From: Nocardioides sp. SLBN-35 | GTDB taxonomy: Bacteria; Actinomycetota; Actinomycetes; Propionibacteriales; Nocardioidaceae | Direction: 5' to 3' | DNA length: 64,000 nucleotides | NCBI RefSeq assembly: GCF_006715725.1 | Contig: NZ_VFNU01000001.1 | Location: forward strand, 1,922,001-1,986,000 | Shown here: in pieces, positions 51,203 through 59,919 of the stretch | Layout: each line of letters starts with the position of its first letter | How positions within the stretch are numbered: position 1 is the stretch's first letter | Made by a program: the position numbers and the translations under genes | The notes under the pieces: model-generated | Told to the model about the DNA's origin: nothing | The model's database searches: none | Seen by the model: only the letters and a program-made list of their open reading frames with translations

Positions 51203-52006
51203 ATGATGGTCCCGATGAACAGCGTGCAGGCGGCTCCCACGATCCTCGCTGTCGCCAACCAGAAGGGCGGCGTCGCGAAGACGACCAGCGTCGCGTCGAT
51301 CGGAGCGGCCCTCGCCGAGCGCGGGCAGAGCGTGCTGCTCGTCGACCTCGACCCCCAGGCCTGCCTGACGTTCTCACTGGGCATCGACCCCGAGGACCTC
51401 GAGCTGTCGGTGCACCACGTGCTCACCAAGGGCACCGCGGTCGAGGAGGTGATCCTCGAGACCGAGGACGGCGTCGACCTGCTGCCGGCCACCATCGAGC
51501 TGGCCCGCGCCGAGGCCGACCTGCTCACCCGCACCGGCCGCGAGCACGTGCTGCGCGGCGTGATGGAGGACCTCCAGGCCAGCGGTCGCAGCTACGACTG
51601 GGTGCTGCTCGACTGCCCGCCCTCCCTCGGCGTGCTGACCGTCGCCGCGCTGACCGCCGCGACCGGCGTCCTCATCCCGCTGCAGTGCGAGACCCTGTCC
51701 CACCGCGGCGTCGGCCAGCTGCTCGACACCGTGCACGACGTACGCCGGTTCACCAACCGCGACCTCGCCGTGTGGGGCGTCCTGCCGACGCTGTACGACG
51801 GTCGCACCAACCACGCACGGGCCGTGCTCGACACGATCTCGGAGACCTACGAGCTCGAGGTCGTCGAGCCGCCGATCCCCAAGACCATCAAGTTCGCCGA
51901 GGCGCCGGCCGCGGGTCGCTCGATCCTCGCGACCAGCCGCACCAGCAAGGGCGCCGAGGCCTACCGCGAGGTGGCGGGCTCCCTGCTCGCCCGATCGGCA
52001 CGTTGA
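51203..52006 (+). CDS. Orphan ParA-family ATPase
   Basis: 267 residues (263 if the ATG at 51215 is used). Deviant Walker A KGGVAKTT (21-28), where the usual Gly-Lys-Thr-Thr is preceded by Ala rather than Gly; Walker A' VDLDPQ; and Walker B WVLLDCPPSLG. The C-terminal part has LPTLYDGRTNHARAVLDTI and IPKTIKFAEAPAAGRSI, as in chromosome-partitioning ATPases. No ParB or parS site lies nearby, so it is an accessory ParA rather than the chromosomal segregation one. It is followed closely by an L,D-transpeptidase, suggesting a link with cell-wall positioning, which is inference. Confidence 0.9.
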   Translation: MMVPMNSVQAAPTILAVANQKGGVAKTTSVASIGAALAERGQSVLLVDLDPQACLTFSLGIDPEDLELSVHHVLTKGTAVEEVILETEDGVDLLPATIELARAEADLLTRTGREHVLRGVMEDLQASGRSYDWVLLDCPPSLGVLTVAALTAATGVLIPLQCETLSHRGVGQLLDTVHDVRRFTNRDLAVWGVLPTLYDGRTNHARAVLDTISETYELEVVEPPIPKTIKFAEAPAAGRSILATSRTSKGAEAYREVAGSLLARSAR

Positions 52007-52011
52007 GCCAG

Positions 52012-52782
52012 GTGTCGAAGCACGCTGCCCGCCGTGACCCGGGGCGACACCGTGCCCGGCAGCAGGCCGGCCGGCGTCGCGCCGCGCCGGCGCGACCGCG
52101 CTACGGCCGGATCACCGCCGTGGCCGCCGCCCTCACCGTGACCGCCGTCGCGGTCGCGGGTGGCCTCGGGCTGCTCCCCGGCGAGCCCGAGGAGCCGGCC
52201 GCCGCCGGCCAGGACGCCCCGACCACACCGGCCGCGGCCACGCCGACCACGCCGACCACGCCGAAGCAGGCCGCGACCGACACCCCGAAGGCCGACGACC
52301 GCACCGCCCTCGAGGCACCGCTCACGGGCGACCTGGCCGACGCGAGCACTCGGATCGCGGCGGTCTCGGACTCCACCGATCTGCCCGCGCGCTCGGGGAG
52401 CGGGCGCCGGATCGTGTTCAGCGAGGGCCGCCAGCGGGTCTGGCTGGTCGACAGCGACGGCGACGTGGCCCGGACCTACCGTGTCTCGGGCAGCGTCGAG
52501 GACAACCTCGATCCCGGCACCTATGCCGTCTACTCCCGCAGCCGCCACGCCATCGGCGTCGACGACTCCGGGACGATGGAGTACTTCGTCCGGTTCACCC
52601 AGGGCAACGAGGGCGCCGCGATCGGCTTCCACACGATCCCGGTCGACGACGGCAAGCCGGTGCAGACCCGGGCCCAGCTCGGCACCCCGCTCTCGCACGG
52701 CTGCATCCGCCAGGACCGTCCCAACGCGATCGCGCTGTGGGACTTCGCCCCGGTCGGCACCACGGTCGTCGTCACCGCCTGA
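52012..52782 (+). CDS. L,D-transpeptidase (YkuD domain)
   Basis: Makes 3-3 cross-links in peptidoglycan outside the membrane. 256 residues from a GTG five bases after the parA stop. A basic, cytoplasmic N-terminus, one TM anchor (about 34-54), a Pro/Thr-rich linker (55-100), then the YkuD domain (about 125-256) with SHGCIRQ (Ser228 to Cys231, nucleophile Cys231) and GFHTIPVDDGKPV (conserved His). FSEGRQRVWLVDSDGDVARTY is the typical domain start. No LysM or Ig-like module is attached. A TTG at 52003 overlapping the parA stop is an alternative start. Confidence 0.88.
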   Translation: MSKHAARRDPGRHRARQQAGRRRAAPARPRYGRITAVAAALTVTAVAVAGGLGLLPGEPEEPAAAGQDAPTTPAAATPTTPTTPKQAATDTPKADDRTALEAPLTGDLADASTRIAAVSDSTDLPARSGSGRRIVFSEGRQRVWLVDSDGDVARTYRVSGSVEDNLDPGTYAVYSRSRHAIGVDDSGTMEYFVRFTQGNEGAAIGFHTIPVDDGKPVQTRAQLGTPLSHGCIRQDRPNAIALWDFAPVGTTVVVTA

Positions 52783-52857
52783 CCCGGCAGCACCAGGAGC
52801 CCCGCCAGCCCCACGGCGGCGGCCGAGCCGATTTGCCCTGCTCGGGGGGCTTCTGCC

Positions 52858-52863
52858 TAGGGT
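52858..52863 (+). promoter_or_regulatory. Leaderless-type -10 box of the third EEP gene
   Basis: TAGGGT, six bases before the ATG at 52870. Confidence 0.55.
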
Positions 52864-52869
52864 GCCCGG

Positions 52870-53718
52870 ATGCTCGCCCCGTACGGAAAGCACCTTGCCA
52901 AGATCGTCGCCGCGCTGATGGTCCTCGCGCTCGGCGCCACGCTGGCGCACACCCAGAGCGCCACCGCGGCCGCCGTGGAGCCGGTTCCGGCTCCCACCGC
53001 GTCGCAGAAGGGCGGCGGGTTCGAGGTCCGCGCGATGACCTTCAACATCCTCACCGCCTCGATGGCCCCCGGCGGCCTGGGCCGCGCGAACGCCGCCGCC
53101 ACCCAGGTCCAGCAGCGTAAGCGCAACGTGGTCGCCTTCCAGGAGGTGCACCAGTCCCAGCTGAAGGTGCTGCGCAAGCGCCTCTCGCGCTTCAAGTTCT
53201 GGCCGCGCCGCACCCTCGACAACTTCAGCGGCGCGATCCAGGTCGCCTGGAAGACCGACGAGTTCGAGGCCCTCGACAAGGGCCAGATCTACCGCCCGTC
53301 GATGGGCAAGATGCGCGCCATCCCGTGGGTCAAGCTCAAGAACCGCGCCACCAAGCGCGTCCTGTACGTCATCGCGATCCACAACGCCCCCGGCGGCCTG
53401 GAGCACGAGCGCGACGTCTCGACCGAGCGTGAGATCAAGCTCATCAAGCGCCTCGGCGCCAAGGGCCAGCCCGTCCTGGTCATGGGCGACATGAACGAGC
53501 GCGTCGAGTTCTGCCAGCGCGTCGCCAAGGCGACCGACCTGGTCTCCCTCGGCGGCACGAAGAAGAAGCCCTGCCCGGTGCCCCCGAAGGCCGGCCCGGA
53601 CTGGATGCTCGCCACCTGGACCGGCAGCAAGTTCAGCGACTACGCCAAGGTCTACAACGGCATCAGCGACCACCCGGTGGTCGTCGGCAACGTCTGGGTC
53701 GAGCCGCTCGCCAGCTGA
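52870..53718 (+). CDS. Secreted EEP-family phosphodiesterase
   Basis: 282 residues. Signal peptide about 1-35 (ending SATAAA), then a single EEP domain: Asn59 in AMTFNILTA, Glu92 in AFQEVHQ, AIHNAPGG, Asp207/Asn209 in MGDMNERVEF and Asp267-His268 in GISDHPVVV. The domain is very basic (many Lys and Arg between 100 and 200), as expected for binding nucleic acids or anionic lipids. It is shorter than the other two EEP proteins in this window and lacks a linker or second domain. Leaderless start. A strong terminator follows. Confidence 0.85.
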   Translation: MLAPYGKHLAKIVAALMVLALGATLAHTQSATAAAVEPVPAPTASQKGGGFEVRAMTFNILTASMAPGGLGRANAAATQVQQRKRNVVAFQEVHQSQLKVLRKRLSRFKFWPRRTLDNFSGAIQVAWKTDEFEALDKGQIYRPSMGKMRAIPWVKLKNRATKRVLYVIAIHNAPGGLEHERDVSTEREIKLIKRLGAKGQPVLVMGDMNERVEFCQRVAKATDLVSLGGTKKKPCPVPPKAGPDWMLATWTGSKFSDYAKVYNGISDHPVVVGNVWVEPLAS

Positions 53719-53770
53719 GTCGATCGGCGCTCCGGAGCCTCCCTCGGGGACCGTGAGCCCTGGAACACAG

Positions 53771-53806
53771 AAGGAGCCCGGACCATAGTGGTCCGGGCTC
53801 CTTCCG
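53771..53806. terminator. Bidirectional intrinsic terminator
   Basis: Perfect 15-base stem (53771-53785 with 53789-53803), loop TAG, then CCGTTT on the plus side and CTGTGTT on the minus side. It serves both the EEP gene and the convergent helicase gene. Confidence 0.85.
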
Positions 53807-53818
53807 TTTGCTGTCAGG

Positions 53819-55405
53819 TCAGGCGCTCGGCGTCTCCGCCGGAGCGCTCGCGCCGTTGCCGCCACCGCTGCGGCGACGACGCCGGCGGTTGCGGTTGGCA
53901 GGACGCTCGCCGCCCTCGGCCGGCGTACCCTCGCCGTCCTTGGCCTCGGCCGACGCCTCGGCGCCGCCCTCGACCGGCTTGCCGCCGCGGGTGCGGGTCC
54001 GGGTGCGGGTCCGGTTGCGCTCGCTCGAGCGACGCTCGGAACGCTCGCCCGAGCGCTCCGACCGCTCGCCCTTGGGCGCCGGCGGCGCCGGGGGAGCGAT
54101 CCGGCCCTTGGTGCCGGGGGCGATGCCCTGGTCGTGGAAGAGGTGCTCGGAGGTGGAGTAGGTCTCGAGCGGCTCGTCGAAGGGCAGGTCGAGCGCCTTG
54201 TTGATCATCTTCCAGCGGTGCACGTCGGTCGCGTCGACCAGGGTGATCGCGATGCCGGAGGCCCCGGCGCGGCCGGTGCGGCCGATCCGGTGGACGTAGG
54301 TCTTGTCGTCCTCGGGGCAGGTGTAGTTGACCACGTGGCTCACGCCCGACACGTCGATGCCGCGGGCCGCGACATCGGTGGCGACGAGTACCTTGATCTT
54401 GTCCTCGCGGAACCTCGTCAGCGCCTTCTCGCGCGCGACCTGCGCCATGTCGCCGTGCAGCGGGCTGGCCTTGAAGCCGCGCTCGACGAGGTCGTCGGCC
54501 ACGCGCTGGGCCTGCCGCTTGGTGCGGGTGAACACGATCATCTTGTCGGCGTCCTCGGCCTGCAGCAGGCGACCGAGGATCTCCGGCTTGTCGAGGTCGT
54601 GGGCCAGGTAGATGAACTGGGCGGTGGCGGGCACCGTCGCGTTCTCGTACGACGACTCCGCGCGGATGTTCATCGGGTGCCGCATGTGCATGCGGGCCAG
54701 GGAGACGATCGCGCTGGGCATGGTCGCCGAGAACAGCATGGTCTGCCGGGTCTCCGGCGTCATCCGCAGCAGCTTCTCGACGTCGGGCAGGAAGCCCAGG
54801 TCCAGCATCTCGTCGGCCTCGTCGAGCACCAGCGCGTGCACGTGGGAGAGGTCGAGGACCCTCCGGTTGGCGAGGTCGATCAGGCGGCCCGGCGTACCGA
54901 TGACGATGTCGACGCCGCTCTCGAGGGCCTCGATCTGCGGCTCGTAGCCGACGCCGCCGTAGATGGTGAGGACGCGCAGGCCGCGGTCGCGGCTGGCGAT
55001 CTCGAGGTCACTGGAGACCTGCAGAGCGAGCTCGCGGGTCGGCGCGACGATCAGGGCCTGCGGCTTGCCCTGCGGGATCTCGGCGTAGTCGGGGTCGCTC
55101 GGCGCGACGCTGCGCTGGATGACCGGGATGCCGAAGGCGAGGGTCTTGCCGGTGCCGGTGCGCGCCTGGCCGATCAGGTCGGTGCCCATCAGCGCGACGG
55201 AGAGGGTCATCTCCTGGATGGCGAAGGGGTGGGTGATCCCGGCCCGCTCGAGCGCGTCGCAGATCTTCGGCATCACGCCGAGGTCGCGGAAGGTCGGAGC
55301 CTCCGCCGCGGTCTCGGTGGTGGGCGCGGCGGTGGTGTCGTTGGAAGTCAGTGTTCTGTTCGCTTTCGTGAGTGTCGTCAGCCGGTCGGCATGGCGCCAG
55401 ATCAA
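53819..55405 (-). CDS. DEAD-box RNA helicase
   Basis: 528 residues. Unwinds RNA duplexes, probably in ribosome assembly or mRNA turnover. Motifs in order: Q-motif region FRDLGVMPKICDALERAG and FAIQEMTL, motif I ARTGTGKT, PTRELA, TPGRLID, motif II VLDEADEML, motif III FSATMPS, motif VI HRIGRTGRAG. The C-terminus (about 410-528) is disordered and basic, with RTRTRTRTR and NRNRRRRRRS stretches encoded by GTGCGGGTCCGG-type repeats, likely for RNA binding. The ATG at 55405 is the only usual start in frame, but homologs often begin nearer TSNDTT, so the true start is uncertain. Confidence 0.9.
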   Translation of the reverse strand: MIWRHADRLTTLTKANRTLTSNDTTAAPTTETAAEAPTFRDLGVMPKICDALERAGITHPFAIQEMTLSVALMGTDLIGQARTGTGKTLAFGIPVIQRSVAPSDPDYAEIPQGKPQALIVAPTRELALQVSSDLEIASRDRGLRVLTIYGGVGYEPQIEALESGVDIVIGTPGRLIDLANRRVLDLSHVHALVLDEADEMLDLGFLPDVEKLLRMTPETRQTMLFSATMPSAIVSLARMHMRHPMNIRAESSYENATVPATAQFIYLAHDLDKPEILGRLLQAEDADKMIVFTRTKRQAQRVADDLVERGFKASPLHGDMAQVAREKALTRFREDKIKVLVATDVAARGIDVSGVSHVVNYTCPEDDKTYVHRIGRTGRAGASGIAITLVDATDVHRWKMINKALDLPFDEPLETYSTSEHLFHDQGIAPGTKGRIAPPAPPAPKGERSERSGERSERRSSERNRTRTRTRTRGGKPVEGGAEASAEAKDGEGTPAEGGERPANRNRRRRRRSGGGNGASAPAETPSA

Positions 55406-55512
55406 TGCGGCTGTTCACACTCAGCCGCGCACATACGTGGGCGGGTGCCCGGGCGGGCCGGCGCGCTCCGGTGAGGGTGCGGGCAGGCTCTCGCTACCCC
55501 CGAGTCTACTTG

Positions 55513-55518
55513 TACGCT
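55513..55518 (+). promoter_or_regulatory. Leaderless-type -10 box of the ferritin-like gene
   Basis: TACGCT, six bases before the ATG at 55525. Confidence 0.45.
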
Positions 55519-55524
55519 CGGCGC

Positions 55525-56226
55525 ATGGCTGAATCCGCCGACGCGACCGCTCCCACCGCCGCCGACGATCCGGCCTACCGCGAGGCCGTGGTCGACCTGT
55601 TGGCGGCGATCGCGTACGGCGAGATCTCGGCGTTCGAGCGCCTCGCCGAGGACGCCAAGCTGGCGCCCAGCCTGGCCGACAAGGTCGACCTCGCGACCAT
55701 GGCCAGCGGTGAGCTGACCAAGGTGCACGCCCTCCACGACCGGCTCCGCGCCCTCGGCGCGGACCCGTTCGAGGCGATGCTCCCGTTCCGTGAGCCGCTC
55801 GACGCGTTCCACCAGCACACCGCGCCGGCCGACTGGTACGAGGGCCTGGTCAAGGCGTACGTCGGCGACGGGCTCGCCAACGACTTCTACCGCGAGATCG
55901 CGGCCTACCTCGACCCCGAGACCCGCGACCTGGTCGTGTCCACGATGGAGGAGGGCACCCACGCGGCCTTCGTCGTCGACCGGGTGCGTTCCGCGATCGC
56001 GCAGGACGCCCGCCTCGGCGGCCGGCTCGCGCTGTGGGGGCGCCGGCTGATGGGGGAGGCGCTCACCCAGGCCCAGCGGGTCGCCGCCGACCGCGACGCC
56101 CTGACCGCGCTGCTCGCCGGCGGCGTCGACCGTCCCGGCCTCGACCTGGCCGCGATGGGCCGGATGTTCACCCGGCTCACCGAGCGGCACATGGCCCGGA
56201 TGGCCGAGCTCGGGCTCGAGGCCTGA
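55525..56226 (+). CDS. Ferritin-fold protein of the MiaE-like type
   Basis: 233 residues, all-helical four-helix bundle. Possible iron ligands are Glu in YGEISAFERLAEDA, Glu/His in SGELTKVHALHDR, Glu in GLANDFYREIAAYL and the Glu-Glu-x-x-His in TMEEGTHAAFV. The family (ferritin-like, related to the tRNA hydroxylase MiaE) is common in actinobacteria, typically next to a DEAD-box helicase gene, as here on the opposite strand. Whether it hydroxylates tRNA is unknown. The start is set by the TACGCT box. Three-quarters of the helical periodicity is regular. Confidence 0.78.
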   Translation: MAESADATAPTAADDPAYREAVVDLLAAIAYGEISAFERLAEDAKLAPSLADKVDLATMASGELTKVHALHDRLRALGADPFEAMLPFREPLDAFHQHTAPADWYEGLVKAYVGDGLANDFYREIAAYLDPETRDLVVSTMEEGTHAAFVVDRVRSAIAQDARLGGRLALWGRRLMGEALTQAQRVAADRDALTALLAGGVDRPGLDLAAMGRMFTRLTERHMARMAELGLEA

Positions 56227-56232
56227 CGCACA

Positions 56233-56262
56233 CCGGCCCGCCCCGCGAGCGGGACGGGCCGG
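56233..56262. terminator. Intrinsic terminator between convergent genes
   Basis: CCGGCCCG (56233-56240) pairs with CGGGCCGG (56255-56262), with an inner CCCGC/GCGGG stem. It lies between the ferritin-like gene and the phytase-esterase gene. Confidence 0.65.
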
Positions 56263-56274
56263 CGTACCGTTCAA

Positions 56275-58890
56275 TCAGCAGGCCTTCGCCGCCGCTGTCT
56301 GGGCCGCGCTCGAGGCGCTCGCCGCCAGCTTGCTGGCCGCCTTCGCCTTCGTGAGCCTCTTCTTCAGCTTCGCGACCTTCGCCTTGTGGTGGGCCTTGGC
56401 GGCCGACTTCCGCTTCTTCTTCAGCTTCGTCACCTTGGCCGCGGCCTGGGTCGCGGCGTTCGCCGCCTGGACGGCCTGGGCCTGGGCGGTGGTGCAGGCG
56501 GCCGACGGCCCGCCGGCCGGCGGGGCGGGGAAGTACGCCGACGCCGCGCCGAGCCGGAACAGCTGGGTCTCGCCGGTGGCGTCCTTGAGCCCGTCGTTGT
56601 CGGTGACGGCGATCGCCTCGCCGCCGGCGGTGATGGTGAACCCCTCGAGCTTCTCCTGGGTCCAGCCGCCCAGGGCGGTCATCCGCGGTAGCAGGTCGAC
56701 GGCCAGGCGCTTGGTCAGGGGCGTCACGGCGCCGGTGGTCGTGGCCGGGAGGTCGACGGCGTAGACGCGCTTGATCGCGGCCGTGGTGCCGTTCTGCTTG
56801 TCGCGCTCGACGACCGCCAGGGTGTCGGCGTCGACGGCGGTGATCTCCGAGAGGCCGACCCAGTCGCCGGGGACGGTGGTGGTCTCGAGCGGGTACCCGA
56901 ACCACGTCCACCGGCCGGTGGCCGGCTCGTAGCGCCCGATCCGCGGGGCGGTCTCTCCGGTCAGCGCCCGCTGCAGGGCGACGTACACGGTCTCGCTCGC
57001 GCCCGAGCCGGTCACCGTGACGCCTTCGAGGCCCCACTTGCCCAGACCTGCGGCGACATCGGCCGGCAGGCTGACCGCCTGCTGGATCGCGCCGGACGCG
57101 TCGGTGCGCAGCAGCCGGTTGGCCGGGCCGGTGGCGCCCTCCTCGGCCAGCCAGAAGCCACCGTCGGCGCGGGCTGCGATGCCCTCGACGTCGATCGCGA
57201 CCGGGGCGCCGTCCTGGGTGACGGTGAGCACGTCGTCGATCACGGCTGGGTGCCGGCCGAGGTCGACCGAGTAGATCCGGCCGGTCTTGTAAGCCGCGTC
57301 GCTGGCGGCCCAGACCCGCTGCGGGTCGCCGGGCACGGGGCTCAGCGCGCCGAGCGCGCCCCAGCCGATCGCGGTGCCCTCCTCGTCCGCGGAGACGATC
57401 GACGGGAAGGCCGGCTTCGTGGTGCCGAGCTCGTACAGCGCGACCGAGGAGCGCACCAGGACGCTCGCATCGTCGGTCTCGGAGGAGACCGCGAGCAGGT
57501 CGCGGCCCGGGATCGGCAGCAGGCCCTCGGGACCGTTGGTCGTGGGCAGCGCCTGGACGAACGACGGGTGGACCGGGTCACTCATGTCGTAGACGGCCAC
57601 GAAGTTGCTGCGCTCGGAGCCGACGAAGGCGTACGGCGTACCACCGATCTCGTCGAACGCGAGGCCCTCGGGCTCGGAGCCCTTCTTGGCGGCGCGGTCG
57701 TTGTTGAACAGGCCGTGGCGGGTGGCGATCTGCTCGAAGCTGTTGCCGGCGTCCCATCTCACCGTGCCGTCCGCGGCGTCGAAGACGGTCCAGCCGCGGG
57801 TGCCGCCCTTCCAGTCGCCCTCGTTGGCGGTGGCGACCAGGCCGTCGCCGACCCATTGGATCGAGTCGGGCTCACGGGGCAGGTCGATGCCGGCGGTCGG
57901 GTTGAAGATGCCGTCCTTGGTCGTGTCGATGCCCGACACCTGAGCCTTGCCGGCGCTCCACACGTGCTCGACGCTCGCCGTGGCGAGGTCGATGACGACG
58001 ACGCCGTTGTTCTCCTGCAGGGTCAGCGCGAGCTGGTTGTCGGCGTTGATGTCGACGTACTCCGGCTCGGCGTCCTGCGGGGTGTCGAGCCCGGCCAGGT
58101 CGGTCTCGGAGAGCGTCACCGGGGTGGCTGTCCAGTGGGCCGGGTCGGGGTCGGTGAGGTCGATGACCTGCACGAAGCCGGCGGGCGGCTGGGGCAGGTC
58201 GCCCTCGTCGCCGCCGGCGGGGGCGACCGCCTCGTTGCGCTGGTTCTCGATGGCGATCGCGGCGTACGTGCCGTCGGGGCTGATCGCGATCGAGTCGGGC
58301 TGGCCGAGGAGGTCGATGGTGGCGACCAGGTCGTGCGGTGCGTCGAGGCCGACGATGTCGAGGCGTCCACCGCGGACGCCGGGTGCCGGCCCCTCGCCCG
58401 CCCACGGGGTGTCCTCGAGGCCGGGGTAGGTGCTCTCGTCCACCACGACGAGTGCGTTCTCGCCGACGATCGAGACCGAGGTCGGGCTGTCGTCGGTGGT
58501 GCCGCGCACGTCGTGGCTGCCGAGGCCGACGGGGTGCTTCGCGTCGGTGATGTCGAGGAACCCGATCCGTCCACCGAGCGCGTCGGTGTAGGCGAGCGTG
58601 GTGCCGTCCGCCGAGACCGCCGAGATCTCGGCCACCGTCGGCGCGCTCGGGTCGACGCCCGCGGGGACGTTCTGGAACACGGGGTACGTCGCCAGCCGCT
58701 CGAACCACGGACCGGTCTGGGCGGTGGTGGTGGCCGTGGCCGTGGTGGTGGCGGTGGTGCTGGCAATGGCCGCCGGCAGCGGCGCGGCGGTGCCGGACAC
58801 GCAGGACAGCGCGGTCGCGGCGAGGGGCGCGACGGCGAGCAGCGCGCCGGACAGCGGGCGCAGTCGTCGGGGCGAGGTGCTTCGTGGCAT
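56275..58890 (-). CDS. Large exported phytase-esterase-like propeller protein with Lys-rich tail
   Basis: 871 residues. Signal peptide about 10-36. Residues about 60-520 form a choice-of-anchor I-type beta-propeller (LDITDAKHPVGLGSHD, GTYAAIAIENQRNE, DAEPEYVDINADNQLALTLQ, DSIQWVGDGLVATANEGDW, SEPEGLAFDEIGGTPYAFVG). Residues about 530-795 match the esterase-like-activity-of-phytase family (DVEGIAARADGGFWLAEEG, KWGLEGVTVTGSG, EKLEGFTITAGGEAIAVTDNDGL). The last 70 residues are unusual: Ala/Lys coiled coil with KKKRKSAAKAHHKAKVAKLKK and a Cys at each end, probably wall- or DNA-binding. Secreted phosphoesterase is the likely role. Same strand and 58 bases from the upstream desaturase-like gene. 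Confidence 0.82.
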   Translation of the reverse strand: MPRSTSPRRLRPLSGALLAVAPLAATALSCVSGTAAPLPAAIASTTATTTATATTTAQTGPWFERLATYPVFQNVPAGVDPSAPTVAEISAVSADGTTLAYTDALGGRIGFLDITDAKHPVGLGSHDVRGTTDDSPTSVSIVGENALVVVDESTYPGLEDTPWAGEGPAPGVRGGRLDIVGLDAPHDLVATIDLLGQPDSIAISPDGTYAAIAIENQRNEAVAPAGGDEGDLPQPPAGFVQVIDLTDPDPAHWTATPVTLSETDLAGLDTPQDAEPEYVDINADNQLALTLQENNGVVVIDLATASVEHVWSAGKAQVSGIDTTKDGIFNPTAGIDLPREPDSIQWVGDGLVATANEGDWKGGTRGWTVFDAADGTVRWDAGNSFEQIATRHGLFNNDRAAKKGSEPEGLAFDEIGGTPYAFVGSERSNFVAVYDMSDPVHPSFVQALPTTNGPEGLLPIPGRDLLAVSSETDDASVLVRSSVALYELGTTKPAFPSIVSADEEGTAIGWGALGALSPVPGDPQRVWAASDAAYKTGRIYSVDLGRHPAVIDDVLTVTQDGAPVAIDVEGIAARADGGFWLAEEGATGPANRLLRTDASGAIQQAVSLPADVAAGLGKWGLEGVTVTGSGASETVYVALQRALTGETAPRIGRYEPATGRWTWFGYPLETTTVPGDWVGLSEITAVDADTLAVVERDKQNGTTAAIKRVYAVDLPATTTGAVTPLTKRLAVDLLPRMTALGGWTQEKLEGFTITAGGEAIAVTDNDGLKDATGETQLFRLGAASAYFPAPPAGGPSAACTTAQAQAVQAANAATQAAAKVTKLKKKRKSAAKAHHKAKVAKLKKRLTKAKAASKLAASASSAAQTAAAKAC

Positions 58891-58948
58891 GGGGGTCGAG
58901 TGGCCTTCCGGGTCCGGTCCCGAGATTGACGAGGGTTCGTCGGGACCC

Positions 58949-59851
58949 TCATCCCTCCGGGCGACGGGTTCGTGACCCGACAGGGTCGCCCAGGTGAACG
59001 CTCGGGGGCGTCCAGCCCGGCGGGCCGAACAGGTAGCCCAGCCGCTCCCGCCAGCCCTGTGCGGCGCGGACGTTGCGCGCGATGGCCGCGTAGTCGCCGT
59101 ACTCGAGCGTGAGCAGGTCGTAGGTGTCGACCGGCTTCGTCAGCCCGTACGTCGGACGCTGGAGCTCGGGCTGGAAGGTGCCGAACATCCGGTCCCAGAC
59201 GATCAGGATGCCGGCGTAGTTCTTGTCGAGGTACTCCGGGTCGGAGCCGTGGTGCACGCGGTGGTGCGAGGGGGTGTTGAGGACCAGCTCGATCGGGCGG
59301 GGGAGTTGGTCGATGGTCTCGGTGTGCACGAAGAACTGGTAGACGAGGTTGACCGAGAAGGCGACGTAGAGCGTCCACGGCGCGAAGCCGAGGAAGGGCA
59401 GCGGCAGCCAGAAGAAGAACTCGAACCAGGGGTTCCACTTCTGTCGCAGCGCGGTCGCGAAGTTCATGTACTCGCTCGAGTGATGGGCCTGGTGGGCCGC
59501 CCAGCCGATGTTGACGCGGTGCACGAACCGGTGGTTGCCGTAGTAGGCGAGGTCGAGGCCGACGATGAGCAGCACCCAGTACCACCAGGTGTCGGTGGGC
59601 AGGTGGAACGGCGCCAGGTGGGTCGAGATGGCGGAGTAGACGACGAAGGTGCCGACCTTGAACACGGTCAGGAAGAAGATCGAGCCGATCCCCATCGAGA
59701 TGGAGGTGCGGGCGTCCTTGAGGGAGTAGCCGGTGACGTTGTCGTCGTGGTCGAGCCACTTCAGCGCCGCCAGCTCGACGATGATGCTGAGCACGAAGAA
59801 CGGCACGGCGTAGGTGACCGGGTTCTTCATGGGGTCGAGCAGGTCGTGCAT
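58949..59851 (-). CDS. Sterol desaturase/fatty acid hydroxylase-family membrane protein
   Basis: 300 residues, four or so TM helices, di-iron enzyme. All three His clusters are present: HRFVH (107-111), HQAHH (120-124) and HRVHH (197-201). Its sequence continues WNPWFEFFFWLPLPFLG, characteristic of the bacterial branch that hydroxylates or desaturates lipids or alkyl glycerols. The substrate is unknown. It is divergent from a TetR-family gene and separated from it by a clear dyad, so expression is probably controlled by that repressor. The next gene on this strand is the phytase-like protein. Confidence 0.9.
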   Translation of the reverse strand: MHDLLDPMKNPVTYAVPFFVLSIIVELAALKWLDHDDNVTGYSLKDARTSISMGIGSIFFLTVFKVGTFVVYSAISTHLAPFHLPTDTWWYWVLLIVGLDLAYYGNHRFVHRVNIGWAAHQAHHSSEYMNFATALRQKWNPWFEFFFWLPLPFLGFAPWTLYVAFSVNLVYQFFVHTETIDQLPRPIELVLNTPSHHRVHHGSDPEYLDKNYAGILIVWDRMFGTFQPELQRPTYGLTKPVDTYDLLTLEYGDYAAIARNVRAAQGWRERLGYLFGPPGWTPPSVHLGDPVGSRTRRPEG

Positions 59852-59861
59852 GGCGGCTCCT

Positions 59862-59902
59862 TCGAATTGACTCTCGGGTAAGTTACTACGAGGTCAATTC
59901 GA
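59862..59902. promoter_or_regulatory. TetR-type operator between desaturase and regulator
   Basis: Ten-base inverted repeat TCGAATTGAC (59862-59871) and GTCAATTCGA (59893-59902); inner CTCG and CGAG extend it, with one unpaired base. AT-rich against its surroundings, and both genes start just outside it. Confidence 0.65.
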
Positions 59903-59906
59903 TTGC

Positions 59907-59912
59907 TAGGGT
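59907..59912 (+). promoter_or_regulatory. Leaderless-type -10 box of the TetR gene
   Basis: TAGGGT, seven bases before the ATG at 59920. It decides between this ATG and the GTG at 59911. Confidence 0.55.
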
Positions 59913-59919
59913 GATCCGC

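Noticed and set aside
53990..54012. Tandem repeat as an independent element
   Set aside because: The GTGCGGGTCCGG units lie in frame in the helicase gene and encode its Arg-Thr tail.
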